Part shown: piece by piece, positions 6,345-6,477 of the stretch
Layout: every line of letters starts with the position of its first letter
Position numbering within the stretch: the first letter of the stretch is position 1
Source of the DNA: Ferruginibacter sp.
GTDB lineage: Bacteria; Bacteroidota; Bacteroidia; Chitinophagales; Chitinophagaceae
Reading direction: 5' to 3'
DNA: 6,477 bases
NCBI GenBank assembly: GCA_018057635.1
Contig: JAGPDJ010000148.1
Coordinates: forward strand, 1 to 6,477
Translations under genes and position numbers: made by a program
Notes under the pieces: model-generated
Database searches by the model: none
What the model saw: the letters and a program-made list of their open reading frames with translations, nothing else
Told to the model about the DNA's origin: nothing

Positions 6345-6477
6345 ATGGCCAGGATTATTAAATCAGGATTAATTCAAATGTCACTTCCCAAAACGGAAGG
6401 CGAAGGAACGATCGAAGAGATCAAGGAAGCAATGGTACAGAAACACATTCCCCTGATTGAAGAAGCAGGAGAAAAGG
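6345..6477 (+). CDS. Beta-ureidopropionase-like nitrilase-superfamily amidohydrolase, N-terminal fragment (runs off window)
   Basis: Forty-four codons are visible from the ATG at 6345, with no stop before the window edge. The peptide begins MARIIKSGLIQMSLP and continues with an acidic helix ending KHIPLIEEAGEK (33-44). The pattern R-I-(V/I)-x-x-G-L-I-Q-x-S-L-P followed by IK.AM..KH..LIE.A is what I recall from bacterial beta-ureidopropionase (N-carbamoyl-beta-alanine amidase) of the nitrilase superfamily. The Glu-Lys-Cys catalytic triad lies beyond the window, so activity cannot be checked here. It would release beta-alanine, CO2 and ammonia from the product of the preceding dihydropyrimidinase. 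An N-carbamoylputrescine amidase or D-carbamoylase is the alternative within the same superfamily; context favours the ureidopropionase. Confidence 0.78.
   Translation, partial: MARIIKSGLIQMSLPKTEGEGTIEEIKEAMVQKHIPLIEEAGEK

Noticed and set aside
288..6477. A defence, mobile or secondary-metabolite system
   Set aside because: All genes fit one ordinary catabolic pathway; there is no transposase, integrase, toxin, nuclease or synthase, and no clear shift in coding style between genes.

Overview
The window looks like a piece of a Bacteroidetes chromosome, probably of the Chitinophagales or a related group. Genes lack Shine-Dalgarno sequences and start behind A/T-rich leaders. Spacers are strongly AT-rich, and they carry the short CGCAAAG-, TTTGAAGA-, CTCTGCGG- and TTCAAAATT-type words that I associate with that phylum. 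The assignment rests on these features and on the overall feel of the proteins, not on a database search.

Layout: a truncated Lrp/AsnC-type regulator runs leftward off the window (1-171, minus strand). A 116-bp AT-rich divergent promoter region follows (172-287). Then come five genes in a row on the plus strand: a CoA-acylating (methyl)malonate-semialdehyde dehydrogenase (288-1745), a class III PLP aminotransferase (1839-3200), an NCS1-family nucleobase/hydantoin-type transporter (3333-4790), a dihydropyrimidinase/hydantoinase (4873-6255), and the first 44 codons of a nitrilase-superfamily amidohydrolase resembling beta-ureidopropionase (6345 to the window edge). No stretch longer than 300 bases lacks a gene, and I see no RNA gene, CRISPR array or insertion sequence.

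Together the genes read as a reductive pyrimidine degradation operon. The transporter imports uracil or thymine (or a related ring). A dihydropyrimidine dehydrogenase, not in this window, would reduce the ring. The dihydropyrimidinase opens it to an N-carbamoyl-beta-amino acid, and the ureidopropionase releases CO2, ammonia and beta-alanine (or beta-aminoisobutyrate). The aminotransferase then makes malonate semialdehyde (or methylmalonate semialdehyde), and the dehydrogenase converts that to acetyl-CoA (or propionyl-CoA). Genes for the last two steps come first in the operon. The divergent Lrp/AsnC protein is the obvious candidate regulator.

The most unusual feature is not a gene. Each of the four gaps between the plus-strand genes (82-132 bp) is filled by a different long imperfect inverted repeat built from short repeated words. 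Two of the four left arms include the stop codon of the upstream gene, and every right arm ends about 7-18 nt before the next start codon. Secondary points are single-residue departures at otherwise conserved sites: Lys106 in the dehydrogenase, Thr185 in the dihydropyrimidinase and Cys42 in the transporter.
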